Origin: JAFNAG01 sp963824985
Lineage (GTDB): Bacteria; Acidobacteriota; UBA6911
NCBI GenBank assembly: GCA_963824985.1
Contig: CAWGRQ010000030.1
Coordinates: forward strand, 1-64,000
Direction: 5' to 3'
Length of the DNA: 64,000 nucleotides
Shown here: one piece after another, positions 35,521 through 45,847 of the stretch
How positions within the stretch are numbered: position 1 is the first letter of the stretch
Layout of the letters: every line of letters starts with the position of its first letter
Notes under the pieces: model-generated
Told to the model about the DNA's origin: nothing
The model's input: only the letters and a program-made list of their open reading frames with translations
Databases searched by the model: none
Translations under genes and position numbers: made by a program

Positions 35521-38500
35521 TTACGGGAGCGGCATCTGACCCAGCACCGTCTGGTGCTCCAATTTGGCGGTTATTTGGCTGGGGGCGACGTGGATCTTTA
35601 CTTCCGCGCTGTGTTCCTGGCGGTCATCGACCAGGGGTATGGCCTGGTCGTCTCGTTCGACGCCATCTACGGTCACGGTCATACCGGCATTCGTCCGCGA
35701 CCGTTTGCAGGACGGCGATGTGATACACGGTCTCCCGATACCGGTAGTGTACCTTGAACTCCTTCCAGTCCGCGGGGAGGCACGGCGCGAAACGGAGTTT
35801 GTCCACTTCCAGTCTCAGTCCCAGGAGTGATTCCACAATCAGCCGGTACATCCATCCGGCCGAACCCGTGTACCAGGTCCAGCCGCCGCGGCCGATGTGC
35901 GGCGCGAGCGCATAGACGTCGGCCGCGACGACGTACGGCTCAACGGCGTAGTTCGCAATCGCCGCCGGAGAGGCCGCATGGTTCACCGGATTGATCATTG
36001 CCATACAGTTCCCACGCGCGCCGGCTGTCGCCTAGTGCGGCGAATGCCATGGCCGCCCAGATGGCTGCATGCGTGTACTGCCCGCCGTTTTCTCTCACGC
36101 CCGGGACGTACCCTTTTATGTACCCGGGATTCAAGTCCGACTTGTCAAACGGCGGGTCCAGGAGTTGGATGAGCGCATGATCGCGGCGAACGAGGCGCTG
36201 ATCCACCGCTGCCATCGCCATGCGCGAGCGCTCGGCATCGCCCGCCCCGGATAGCACCGACCAGCTTTGCGCGATGGAATCGATCCGGCATTCGGGATTG
36301 TCGGCCGACCCGAGCGGCGAGCCGTCGTCGAAATACGCCCGGCGGTACCATGCGCCGTCCCAGCCGTGCTGCTCGATATGCCGACGCACGCGTGCCGCCT
36401 CCCAATCGCAATGCTCGGCGAAGGGACTGTCGCCATGCCCGCGGGCCACTTCCGCAAAACGCATAAGCACTTCATAAAGGAAGAATCCCAGCCAGACGCT
36501 TTCGCCTTTGCCCTGTTCGCCCACCAGGTTCATGCCGTCATTCCAGTCGCCGGAACCCATCAGGGGCAGGCCGTGCTCCCCCATGCGCAGACCTCGCAGG
36601 ATCGATCGGACGCAATGGTCATACAGACTGGCCGATTCTTCAGAGCGGCCGGGCAGATCGTAATACGAGTCCTCCTCCGCTTTTACCGGGCGGCTTTCAA
36701 GAAAGTGAACGGATTCATCCAACACCCCGGTGTCTCCGGTGCCGAGAACGTAGCGGCTGGTCGCCAACGGCAGCCAGAGGTAATCATCCGAACAGTGCGA
36801 ACGCACGCCCCGGCCCGAGGGGGGATGCCACCAATGCTGAACATCTCCCGCCTGAAACTGGCGTCCCGCGCACAGGAGCAGATGTTCGCGCAGCAGGTGC
36901 GGCTCGGCGTGCAGGAGCGCCATCACGTCCTGCAACTGATCGCGGAAACCAAAGGCGCCCCCCGGCTGGTAGTATCCGTTCCGCGCCCAGAGCCGGCACG
37001 CGAGCGTCTGGTACAGGAGCCAGCCGTTGGTCAGGACATCAAGGGCCGGGTTGGAGGTTTCCACATGCACCGCGCCGAGCGTGCGCTTCCAGTACTCCCA
37101 CACCGCTTCGAGCGCGCCGAGCGCCGAGCCGGACCCCCGGAAGCGCTGCACCAGGTTGACGGCGTCATTGGTGTTTCGCCCGACGCCGAGCCTGAAAATA
37201 ATCTCACGCTCTTGCCCGTCGGCGAGCTCGAAGGGAACCTGGACCGCGGCACAGGGATCCAACGCGGCTCCCGCCTTGCCGGAAAGCCGCGACCGATTCA
37301 TGGCCGCCGGACTCCGCAGCGTGCCGTTGCGCCCCAGGAACTCCGTCCGGTCGGCGCTGACGGTCCGAGCCGGATCATCCACGTCGAAAAAGGCCACCCG
37401 ATCGGCGAACTCGGTGTTGTAAGGATTGCGCGCGAACAGAGCGCCGCTGTTCGGATCCACTTCGGTGATCACGTGCATGGCGGATTTCGGGCGCAGATCT
37501 CCCAGCACCCATTCCGCATAGCCGGTGGCGGAGAGGCGGCGGGATCGGCCGGACTCGTTGCGCACCTTCAACACCATGAACTTGACCGGCGCGTCCCGGG
37601 CCACATACACCCACAGCTCCGAGCGGATGCCGCGCTCCAGATGCTCGAAGACGCTGTAGCCGAATCCGTGCCGGGTGGCGTAGGGCGTCGCTCCGGGGCT
37701 GGGCAGCGGCGTGGGGGACCAGAAGTGTCCCGTCTCTTCGTCGCGGATATAGATGGCTTCTCCGCTCGCATCGCTTACCGGGTCGTTGTGCCAGGGAGTG
37801 AGCCGGAACTCGTGGGCATTCTCGCTCCAGGTGTAGGCACATCCGCTCTCTGAGACGACAGTTCCGAAGTTCGGGTTTGCCAGCACGTTCACCCATGGCG
37901 CCGGCGTGACCTGCCCGGGCGCGGTCGTAATCACGTACTCGCGCCCATCCGGGGTGAATCCGCCCAGCCCGTTGAAGAAGATCAGATCGCGGCGCGGCAA
38001 CGCGGCAGCCGCCGGAGGTTCGGCGCGGCGGTTTCGCATCGGGGTAAGGCGCGGGACCGGCACCTCCACGGGGCCGCGCCGGTTGATCTGGTCCACCAGC
38101 GATCCCCGGCTGTCGCTGATGATGGCACGAGCGACCGTTTGGAGCAGAACGCGATCTTCGCTCGATATTTGATCCGCAGGTCTGACGAAGATTCCGCCCG
38201 GCCGATCGGTCACGTTGGCTTCGGTGCCCGCGGCAATCAGGCCCATGATCTGTTCGTGGAGCCCTTGCCGGTAACCGGCGCGCTCTTCGTTCCAGATCAC
38301 CAGGTCGACCGCCAGACCCTTCAGGCGCCAGTACGCGTGTGCCTGCACGATCTGGCGCACCAGCTCGATGTTGGCCGGATCTCCGATCCGCAGCAGCACG
38401 ATCGGCAGATCGCCGGAAATCGCGTATCCCCACAGACCGGATTGCCCCCTGGCGTTCTTGATGAGGACGCTCGGGTCGGCGCGCAGCGAGGAATTGGCGT

Positions 38501-41500
38501 AGATGATGGAGCCGGCGAGGCGCCCGTAGAGTTGCGCGTCGGCTTCGGTGGCATTGAGTTGCCGCAGGAGCACCTGACTATGGGTCCACGCAAGGTCGAA
38601 GACGCGATCCGCCAGACGCCAATCCTGGTACTTTTCGACCAGTCCCAGGCACGCGTCACGCGTCGCGCCGATGCCGGACACAACATTGATCGTCGCCGTT
38701 TCTTCCGGATCAAGCGTTATTTGCCGGCGGATTGCGACTATCGGATCCAGCACCGACCCCTCGCTACCCGAAAGCGCCGCGGGATCGGTCATCGCTTTTG
38801 GAGCGGCCACACTGTGGCCCCGCCCGATGAACCGCATCCGGTCGGTTTCATAGGAGATTTCGCCGATCCCCACCCCATGGACGGCCATTAAATGAAACAT
38901 CCACGGCGTCTGCTCGCCGGCGGAGCGGGGCCGGCGCGTGCAGAGAATCGCCTGCCGCTCACGGATGATCTCGGTCTGAACGAACAGATTACTGAAAGCC
39001 GGATGAAGCGCGTCCGCGGCCGGCGCCGCGAGGACAACTTCCGCGTAGCTTGTGATTTCGATGATTCTGCGTGTCCGGGACCGGTTGGTGATGTGGATCC
39101 GGCGCAGTTCGATATCATCCTCCGGGGAAACCGCGATTTCCGTATGGGTGTCGATCTCTTGTTCGCGGCAGCGGAACTCCACCCGCGCCTCCGAAAATAC
39201 CGCTTCATAGTTGTGGGATGGCATAAGCGCCGGCTGATATGCGGTGGACCAGAACTTCCCGCTCGCCACGTCGCGGATGTAACAGAACGTGCCCCAGTTG
39301 TCGCAGGTGATGTCTTCGCGCCAGCGCGTGACTGCCGTGTCTTTCCAGCGGCTGTAACCGCCGCCTGCGTTCGTGATCATCACGTGGTATCTGCCGTTGG
39401 ACAGCAACTGCACTTCCGGTATTGGCGTATCCGGGCTGCTGAAGACGCGCACCGGCGTCTCCGGACCGTTGGCAGTCGTGCGTAAATCGGAACTTTCGGC
39501 AGTTTGCGAGTAGAACGCCGTGGCCTTGGGGACTCGTCTCCTGAAGCAACAGCGTGGTCGCCTGGAACGACGGATCCGACTCGAATCGTTTCTGCATCGG
39601 ACGGCCCAGGAGAAGATAGGCCAGCGAGAGCAGGCTCATGCCCTGGTGATGCGCCATGAAAGACCGGACCAGGACATTGGATTGCCCGCGGGGCAGGCGC
39701 GAGGGAGTGTAGTCGATCGCTTCATAGAATCCGTACTTCCCCTCGACATCCTGCCGCGGCAAGTCGCTCGAGATTCAGGCAAGCCTCCTCGGGCGCCACC
39801 ATCAGCGCAAGTGCCGAGGCATACGGCGCAATGACCAGATCCTCGGCCAGCCCGCGTTTGAGCCCCAGGCCGGGCACGCCAAACGCGCGGTACTGGTAGT
39901 TGAGCTGGACGTCGATCGCGTTGTAACCGGATTCGGAAATGCCCCACGGGACCTCGCGCTTTTTGCCATACGCGATCTGCCGGTCCACGGCCGCAATATA
40001 GGACTGGTCAAGCAGGGTATTGTCGTACGTCGGCATGACCAGGAGCGGCATGAGGTACTCGAACATCGAACCGCTCCACGAAAGCAGGACCGGTTGCCCG
40101 CCCGCGGTCGTGAGCAGGCGTCCCAGGGCAAACCAACTCTCCTGCGGCAGCTGTCCCTGCGCAATCGCAACGAAACTGCACAATCTCGCTTCCGAAGCCA
40201 GCAGGTCGTAAGAACTCGAGTCGCGCCGGCGCTCGGCAACGTTGTACCCGATCGTCAGCAGATGGGAAGCCTTGTCATACAGGAAGTCGTACTCGATACG
40301 GGCGAATTCGCCGGACTGCAGCACAAGGCGTTCTATGACCGCAAGCCGGGCCCGGGCCCGCCGGCTTGCCTCCGTGATGAGCCGTCGAAACTCATCCAGC
40401 CACTCGCCGGCCTCCGGGGATGGGTCCGAGCCTGGCTGGGCTTCGATTGTCGGCAGCAACTCCAGCTCGAGCCTTGCCAGTTGGCGCAGCGTCGGGATGG
40501 CATCGAGCCCGGGAAATGCCAAGTCCGGCAGGGGCCGGCTTCAGCAGGGTCCACGGAGCCAGAAAGGTCAGCTCTTCGAGGGCGTCCTGGCACTGCCGGG
40601 CAAAGGCGCGTGCCCACCAGTTCGCCTGGTTCTCGGGGTCTCCGGCATCGAGGCTGCCCACCACCTGCGCGGCGGATGCCGCCAGCCGGTCGAGGCACTG
40701 CCAGTTGCCGCGAGCGTGGTCGGCCGGGAATCGGACCCAAGATCCTCCTGAAGTTGAGCGAGTCCGGCCGGAGCGGCTCCCCCCGCGGTGTCCACGAGAA
40801 TCCTCAGCGTGTCACGGAGCCCGTCAAAGAAGCGCTCTCCCAGGATGTCGTGATCGGGAAGTGCGAGCAGCCCCTGACGCAAGGTCAGCAGGTGTCCCGC
40901 GAGGTTCCCGCTGTCTACTGTGGAGATATACGCAGGCAGCAGCGGTTTCAGGGACTGCGTGTCGTACCAGTTGTAGAAGTGGCCTCGGTGACGTTCCAGT
41001 GCTTCCATCGTGCGGAATGCATTCGCCGTGCGTTCGATGAGTTTTCCCGGCGTAATGTAGCCGAAGTCGTAGGCCGACAGATTTGCCAGTAACGCAAGTC
41101 CCATGTTGGTCGGCGACGTGCGATGCCCGATCACGGCACACCGGATGCTCCTGAAAATTGTCAGGCGGCAGCCAATGATCCTCCGGCCCGACGAAGGTCT
41201 CGAAGTATGCCCAGGTTTTCCGGCGAGAGCTTTCGGAGAAAGAGGGTCTGGTCGATGGACAGCCGTGCAGCCCGGCGAGCGAGCGGCCGGCTGATCCACC
41301 ATGCGATCACGGGGGAGACAAACCAGAGCCCCAGTATCGGCCCGGCCACGACCAGGCCGGCAGGCCTCGAAAGCGAAAGATAGATCCCTGTGGCAACGGC
41401 TAAGACGGGGGCGATCCACATGGACAGGTAGGAGGCGAAGAGGTTCAGGCGGCCGTTGCCGTCCAGGTTGTTCGAGGGGCTCCATTCGAGAAGTCGCCTG

Positions 41501-44322
41501 TGCGTGAACAGCATCCGCCCCGCCGTGCGCACAATCGCATCCAGGCTGAAACAGCGCCTCGTAGGGGAGGCAGACGAGCGTAAATGCCGTCTGCGCGAAG
41601 TGCCGGGCTGCACAACGCGCCGCGGTAGCGAGGTGCTGACCCAGAAGTACATCGGCCGGCTTGCGCAGCAGGTCCAGGATGCAATTAATCAAGGCAGGAA
41701 TCAGGATGATGCCGATCACCGACAAGGCCCAAAACCAGGTGGTGACAATACGGTCCAGCCCAGCAGCAACATCAGGGTCAATGCCGAAGGCACGAGACTG
41801 CGGCGCAGATTGTCGAAGATCTTCCATCGGGACAACCCGGAAAGCGGATTCTTCTGCCGGCGACCGCCGAAGCCCGGAACGCGCGGGCAACAACCAGCGC
41901 AGCGATTTGCCAATCGCCGCGGATCCATCGATGGCGGCGGCTCACGTCCGCGCTGTAGCCGGAGGGATATTCCTCATACAACAGCACATCGCTCAATAGC
42001 CCCGGCCCGCGCGTAGCACCCCTCCAGGAGGTCATGGCTGAGGATCCGGTTCTCCGGAAGTCGATCCTTGAGCACTCGCTCGAACGCGTCGACATCATAG
42101 ATCCCCTTGCCGATGAACGAGCCTTCGCGGAACAGGTCCTGGTAAACATCGGAGACGGCGCGCGTATAGGGGTCGATGCCCGGCTCGCTCCCGAACAGCC
42201 GCGCATAACGGCGACCGGTTCGTGCCCGCCATGCTCACGGCCACGCGTGGCTGAAGAATGCAGTACCCCTCGCAGATGCGCCGCTCGTCTTCGTCGTAGC
42301 GCGCACGATTCAGCGGGTGCGCCATGGTTCCCGACAAACTGCCACGCCGAATCGCGCGGTAGTTGCGTATCCGTATCGAGGGTGATGACATACTTTACGT
42401 TCGCCAAGAACTGAAGTCTCACCGACGACGAGTGAGAACCGGTCCCTCGAGCCGCCGCGCAGAAGGGAATTCAAATCCGCGAGCTTCCCCCGCTTACGCT
42501 CGTAACCCATCCAAAGCCGCTCCCGGGGATTCCAGCGGCGGGGACGATGGAAAAGGAAGAAATTGCCGGCTCTTGCGCGCCCGTACCTTTCATTCAGCTC
42601 TTCGATCTTCTTCCGGGCCAGTTCCAACAGCGGCTCGTCTTCCTCAAGCGTTTCCTGGTGCGCGTCTCGAAAATCGGTCAGCAGGCCGAAGTACAGGTGC
42701 TGCGTCGCGATTCGCCAGGAACCGGACTTCGAGCGCCTCGACCAGATCCTCGATGTTTTGAGCGCTCGCGAGCATGGTCGGGATCACGACCAGCGTGCGT
42801 GATTCCGGTGGAATTCCTTCGGAAAAGTCCATGCGCGGCAGCAGGTGCGGCTTCGCCAGCAAGGTCGCGAGCCAGTTCACAAGCGCCACCGCCAGATGAC
42901 TTCCGCCCAGCAGCGAGAGGACACCGAATCAGGGCGAGCGGCCATCCATGCAACCCGCCGGCATGCGCCTTCGTCAGTAAGCCCCCGGCAAAAATCGCCG
43001 TAATCAGCGTGATCGTACCGAGATAGAGGAGCAAAGGAAACCGCCGGATCATGCGCTGAAGAGCCTCAGCGGCAGATAGGCGCACCTCCGCCGTTCGTTC
43101 CAGCTGTCGCAATCCGTTGTCGATCAGGTAAAACCCGACATGTGCTGCCCGATCGTCGCCGCCTTTCCTGGCCGCGCCCTCCTGTGCCAATTGGAGCGTT
43201 TTGCGCGCCATCTCGCGTTCGGATAGCCGGCTGCTCTTCGCCATCTTCTCCACCACGTGACGGTAGCGATCACGGGTGACAAAATCCATCCTGCCGTAGA
43301 CTCCGCCAGGATCCGCGCGCAGGGTCTGCTCGACAACGCTCATCGTCTCGACGAACTCGCGCCAGTCCCTCGTTCCCAGAAACCGGAGGCTGCCGATGCT
43401 GTTGCTGATCGAAACCTGATCGGCGGCCTGTTGTTGATTCTCCGACTGCACCAACTTTTCAATCGTAAGGCCGGACTCGGAGAGCCGCTGCTCGATCCAG
43501 GTGAGCGGCAAAGCCAAAGCGGGGCTCCGTCCCTGCAGACGGCGCGCAAATTCGGCAACAAACGAACTCGACACGGGAGGGTTCGAACGCGCCATGTCCG
43601 CGATCGCCAGAATCAGGCTCTTCGGGTCTTTCTCGGCGATCTCCGTCATCTGGTCCGCCCAGGAGTCGGCGTGGTTTCGGTCGATCCTGTCGGCGGCGAC
43701 CCGTGCCCCGACACGTCGAAGATTCTCGATCAGCGCCAGGCGCAACATGATGGGGATTGCCCACAGTTCGCCCAGTTTCAGGACCGTCACGGTCTGGTAG
43801 GCTGCGATAAAACTGCTGAGACTCTCCGGATCCACCCGGCCATCGCCGTGCGAGATCGTCTCCAGGGCGATGTCATACACCCGTGGGAGCCCGGCCGAAG
43901 GCCCGTCCAGCAGGCGCGGCAGTTCCCGGCTGTAGCCCTTCGGCAAGTGCCGCTTGGCCGTGCGAATCTGCTCTTCGATCAGATAGAAGTTGTCGAGCAG
44001 CCATTCCCCGGCCGGCGAAATCCGGCGGTTCGCCTTGACCGCATCCTCGATAAGGTCGCGGACTCCGATGAGGACGCCTTCATTCTCAGCCAGACGCGTC
44101 AGGAGCCGGCGCCGGAGCTCGTCCCGTACTCAACCTGTGCGAGCCCGCCAGGGTCTTGCCATGCTGCTCCATCTGGGCGCGGCTGAACAGTTCCGATCGC
44201 AGCGGCGGCTCGGCGAGGCCATACTTTTGTGCCCTGCCGTTTCGGCGCAGCCCCGCCCAGAAATTCAGCAGGTTCCCGAAAATCGCGTTGCTCCCCCTCA
44301 AATTGCGCTCCTCTTTGAACAC
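35521..44322 (-). CDS. ndvB: Cyclic beta-1,2-glucan synthase (NdvB/ChvB-like), broken by many frameshifts
   Basis: About 2,930 codons, the family's usual size. The N-terminal helical domain has SRELPRLLDGPSAGLPRVYD. The GT84 glucosyltransferase has YVITLDTDTQLPRDSAWQFV (the DxD) and EEYPSGYSADVSRRHRWIRG, followed by membrane segments (SMWIAPVLAVATGIYLSL). Next comes a glycoamylase-like domain (FMAHHQGMSLLSLAYLLLGR). A long intact C-terminal stretch (35,940-39,452) with GH94 phosphorylase modules has MGSGDWNDGMNLVGEQGKG, carrying the catalytic Asp, at about 36,510-36,560. The reading frame changes at least ten times between 44,150 and 39,450 and again near 36,010 and 35,710. The repaired C-terminus ends EHQTVLGQMPLP-TAA at 35,521. 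The start (GTG 44,322) is tentative. It makes periplasmic cyclic glucan for osmoadaptation. Confidence 0.85.
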
Positions 44323-44413
44323 GATCCTTCAACCACATCCAAATCCAAGTCTTCCTCGCCTTCGCAGTTTCACAAACCACTCCTTAGCTTATTTATATCC
44401 CGGGGCAAATGCA

Positions 44414-44438
44414 GTGTCAGTTCACTATTGCTCACACC
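44414..44438 (-). promoter_or_regulatory. Half motif (second box only) upstream of the glucan synthase gene
   Basis: Minus-strand reading: GGTGTGAGCAATAGTGAACT then GACAC. The second box matches well, including an imperfect palindrome GTGTGAG...CTGACAC, but the first box is missing. It lies about 92 bp upstream of the proposed glucan synthase start and pairs with the divergent copy at 44,836. Confidence 0.5.
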
Positions 44439-44835
44439 TTCTCCACGGATCTACGGTGAACCTCAATTTTGGCTGCGGCTTGGCCGCGCCGTGTATTTCC
44501 TGGTTCCGGGTGTGTTGGCAACAATTCCCCCGGTGATTCCCGCTCGGGCATGATAATCTGTTTGGTTGCCGGCCTCATCCGGGCTGAAATAACTGTGCCT
44601 CTGCTTTGAAAATAGGGGCAGAAAGCCCAAGAAGTCGGTATCGGAGTCGCAGTCTCAACCGACCTTCCCAGTCCGAAAATGCCGATGGCAATTCCGATGC
44701 CGATCCCGATGAGCGACGACAAAGGCAGCGCGATCCCTCATGCGCGCGGACGCGTCGTTCATTTCCTCCTCAAACCATCTTGATTCCCCGCGATCTCTTC
44801 ATGCGCGCGGATGCGTCCCCGGGCGCACGAAGGTG

Positions 44836-44878
44836 TGAGCAAATTTGATCAGGCGGGTGAGCAAAAGGGGACTGACAC
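44836..44878 (+). promoter_or_regulatory. Two-box motif upstream of the STAS-groESL genes
   Basis: TGAGCAAATTTGATC, spacer AGGCGGG, then TGAGCAAAAGGGGACTGACA, ending 127 bp before the STAS gene ATG. It is preceded by GCGGATGCGTCC, a variant of the GCGGATGTCC seen near two other copies. Apart from the motifs the 44,323-45,004 gap has nothing recognisable. Confidence 0.6.
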
Positions 44879-45004
44879 GCAATACCCCGGGTTGTATAAG
44901 AAGCGTGACTTATTGTCGGCCACGGACTTTGGTATGAGGTGATCCTCAGCGGGGATCCAATGGCTCTGGGCAAAGAGGACCAATGTCGAATCAAGGAGCG
45001 AAAC

Positions 45005-45418
45005 ATGAACCTTCACACACGCACCGTCGGGGACGTTCACATTTTGGATATCAGCGGGCAGATCGTACTCGGCCAGGGAACCATGGTTGTTCGAAGCACG
45101 ATTAAGGATCTCCTGCACAACGGTGCGAGGAACATCGTCCTTAACCTGGCCGAGGTGAGTCACATCGACAGCTCGGGCGTGGGTGAACTGGTGAGCTCCT
45201 TCACCACGGTTGCCAAGGAGGGAGGACAGCTGAAGCTCCTGAATCTGACCAGCAAGGTCCAGGAGATTCTGGCAATCACGAGGCTCTTGACGGTATTTCA
45301 GGTTTTCGAGAACGAGCAGGCAGCTGTGTCGGCTGCCTTTGACGGGAACCGTCCCGCCCTCACCTCCGAGCTGCGCATGACAGCCGGGGCGCGCGAGGCT
45401 CAGAACAAGCTGGAATAG
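45005..45418 (+). CDS. STAS-domain anti-sigma factor antagonist
   Basis: 137 residues. STAS fold: VHILDISGQIVLGQGTMVVR, NIVLNLAEVSHIDSSGVGEL (phosphorylatable Ser in DSSGVG), then VSSFTTVAKEGGQLKLLNLT. Such SpoIIAA/RsbV-like proteins bind a kinase anti-sigma factor when unphosphorylated and release a sigma factor. RBS AAGGAG before ATG 45,005. The last ~25 residues extend beyond the domain. It lies 76 bp upstream of groES on the same strand, which suggests partner-switching control linked to the chaperonin operon. No RsbW-like kinase is visible in the window. Confidence 0.93.
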   Translation: MNLHTRTVGDVHILDISGQIVLGQGTMVVRSTIKDLLHNGARNIVLNLAEVSHIDSSGVGELVSSFTTVAKEGGQLKLLNLTSKVQEILAITRLLTVFQVFENEQAAVSAAFDGNRPALTSELRMTAGAREAQNKLE

Positions 45419-45494
45419 AAAATACCCGCGGTTGCGGCATGCACCGAGCCGCCAGGTCAAAAATGCGGAGAGAGACATAGGGGGATCTAACGAT

Positions 45495-45791
45495 ATGAAA
45501 GCAAGGCCTTTGCACGATCGAGTACTGCTTAAACGGATTGAGGAGAAAGAAACCGCCAGGGGCGGCATCATTATTCCGGACACGGCGAAGGAGAAGCCGA
45601 TGGAAGGACAGGTGATCTCCGCCGGACCGGGCAAAATAATGGAAGACGGCAAACGGTCACCCATGGATGTCAAGGCAGGAGACCGGGTGCTGTTCGGCAA
45701 ATACGCCGGGACGGAGATCAAGATTGATGACCAGGAGTACGTCATCATGCGCGAGGAGGAGATCCTGGCGGTGTTGTTGAAAGCGAAGTAA
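45495..45791 (+). CDS. groES: Co-chaperonin GroES
   Basis: 98 residues, full length. LHDRVLLKRIEEKETARGGI then IIPDTAKEKPMEGQVISAGP contains the mobile loop that docks on GroEL, and GDRVLFGKYAGTEIKIDDQE the beta core. ATG 45,495 fits family starts; the longer frame to 45,432 is not needed. No CIRCE inverted repeat (TTAGCACTC...GAGTGCTAA) is seen upstream, so HrcA control is not evident. Confidence 0.97.
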   Translation: MKARPLHDRVLLKRIEEKETARGGIIIPDTAKEKPMEGQVISAGPGKIMEDGKRSPMDVKAGDRVLFGKYAGTEIKIDDQEYVIMREEEILAVLLKAK

Positions 45792-45847
45792 TCCGTTCCG
45801 AGAACAACGAGTATTCAGATTCCGGGAAGATAAAGGGGTGAGAACTC

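Noticed and set aside
36267..37853. 528-codon plus-strand frame opposite the glucan synthase
   Set aside because: Shadow frame of GC-rich DNA; no ribosome site or recognisable domain.
14148..44878. The two-box motif read as paired ends of IS21-like elements
   Set aside because: TG...CA-like ends with internal repeats are suggestive, but several sites are single, no transposase or remnant lies between pairs, and orientation always follows gene starts. Kept as an alternative to test.
45419..45494. CIRCE/HrcA operator before groES
   Set aside because: No TTAGCACTC...GAGTGCTAA inverted repeat is present.
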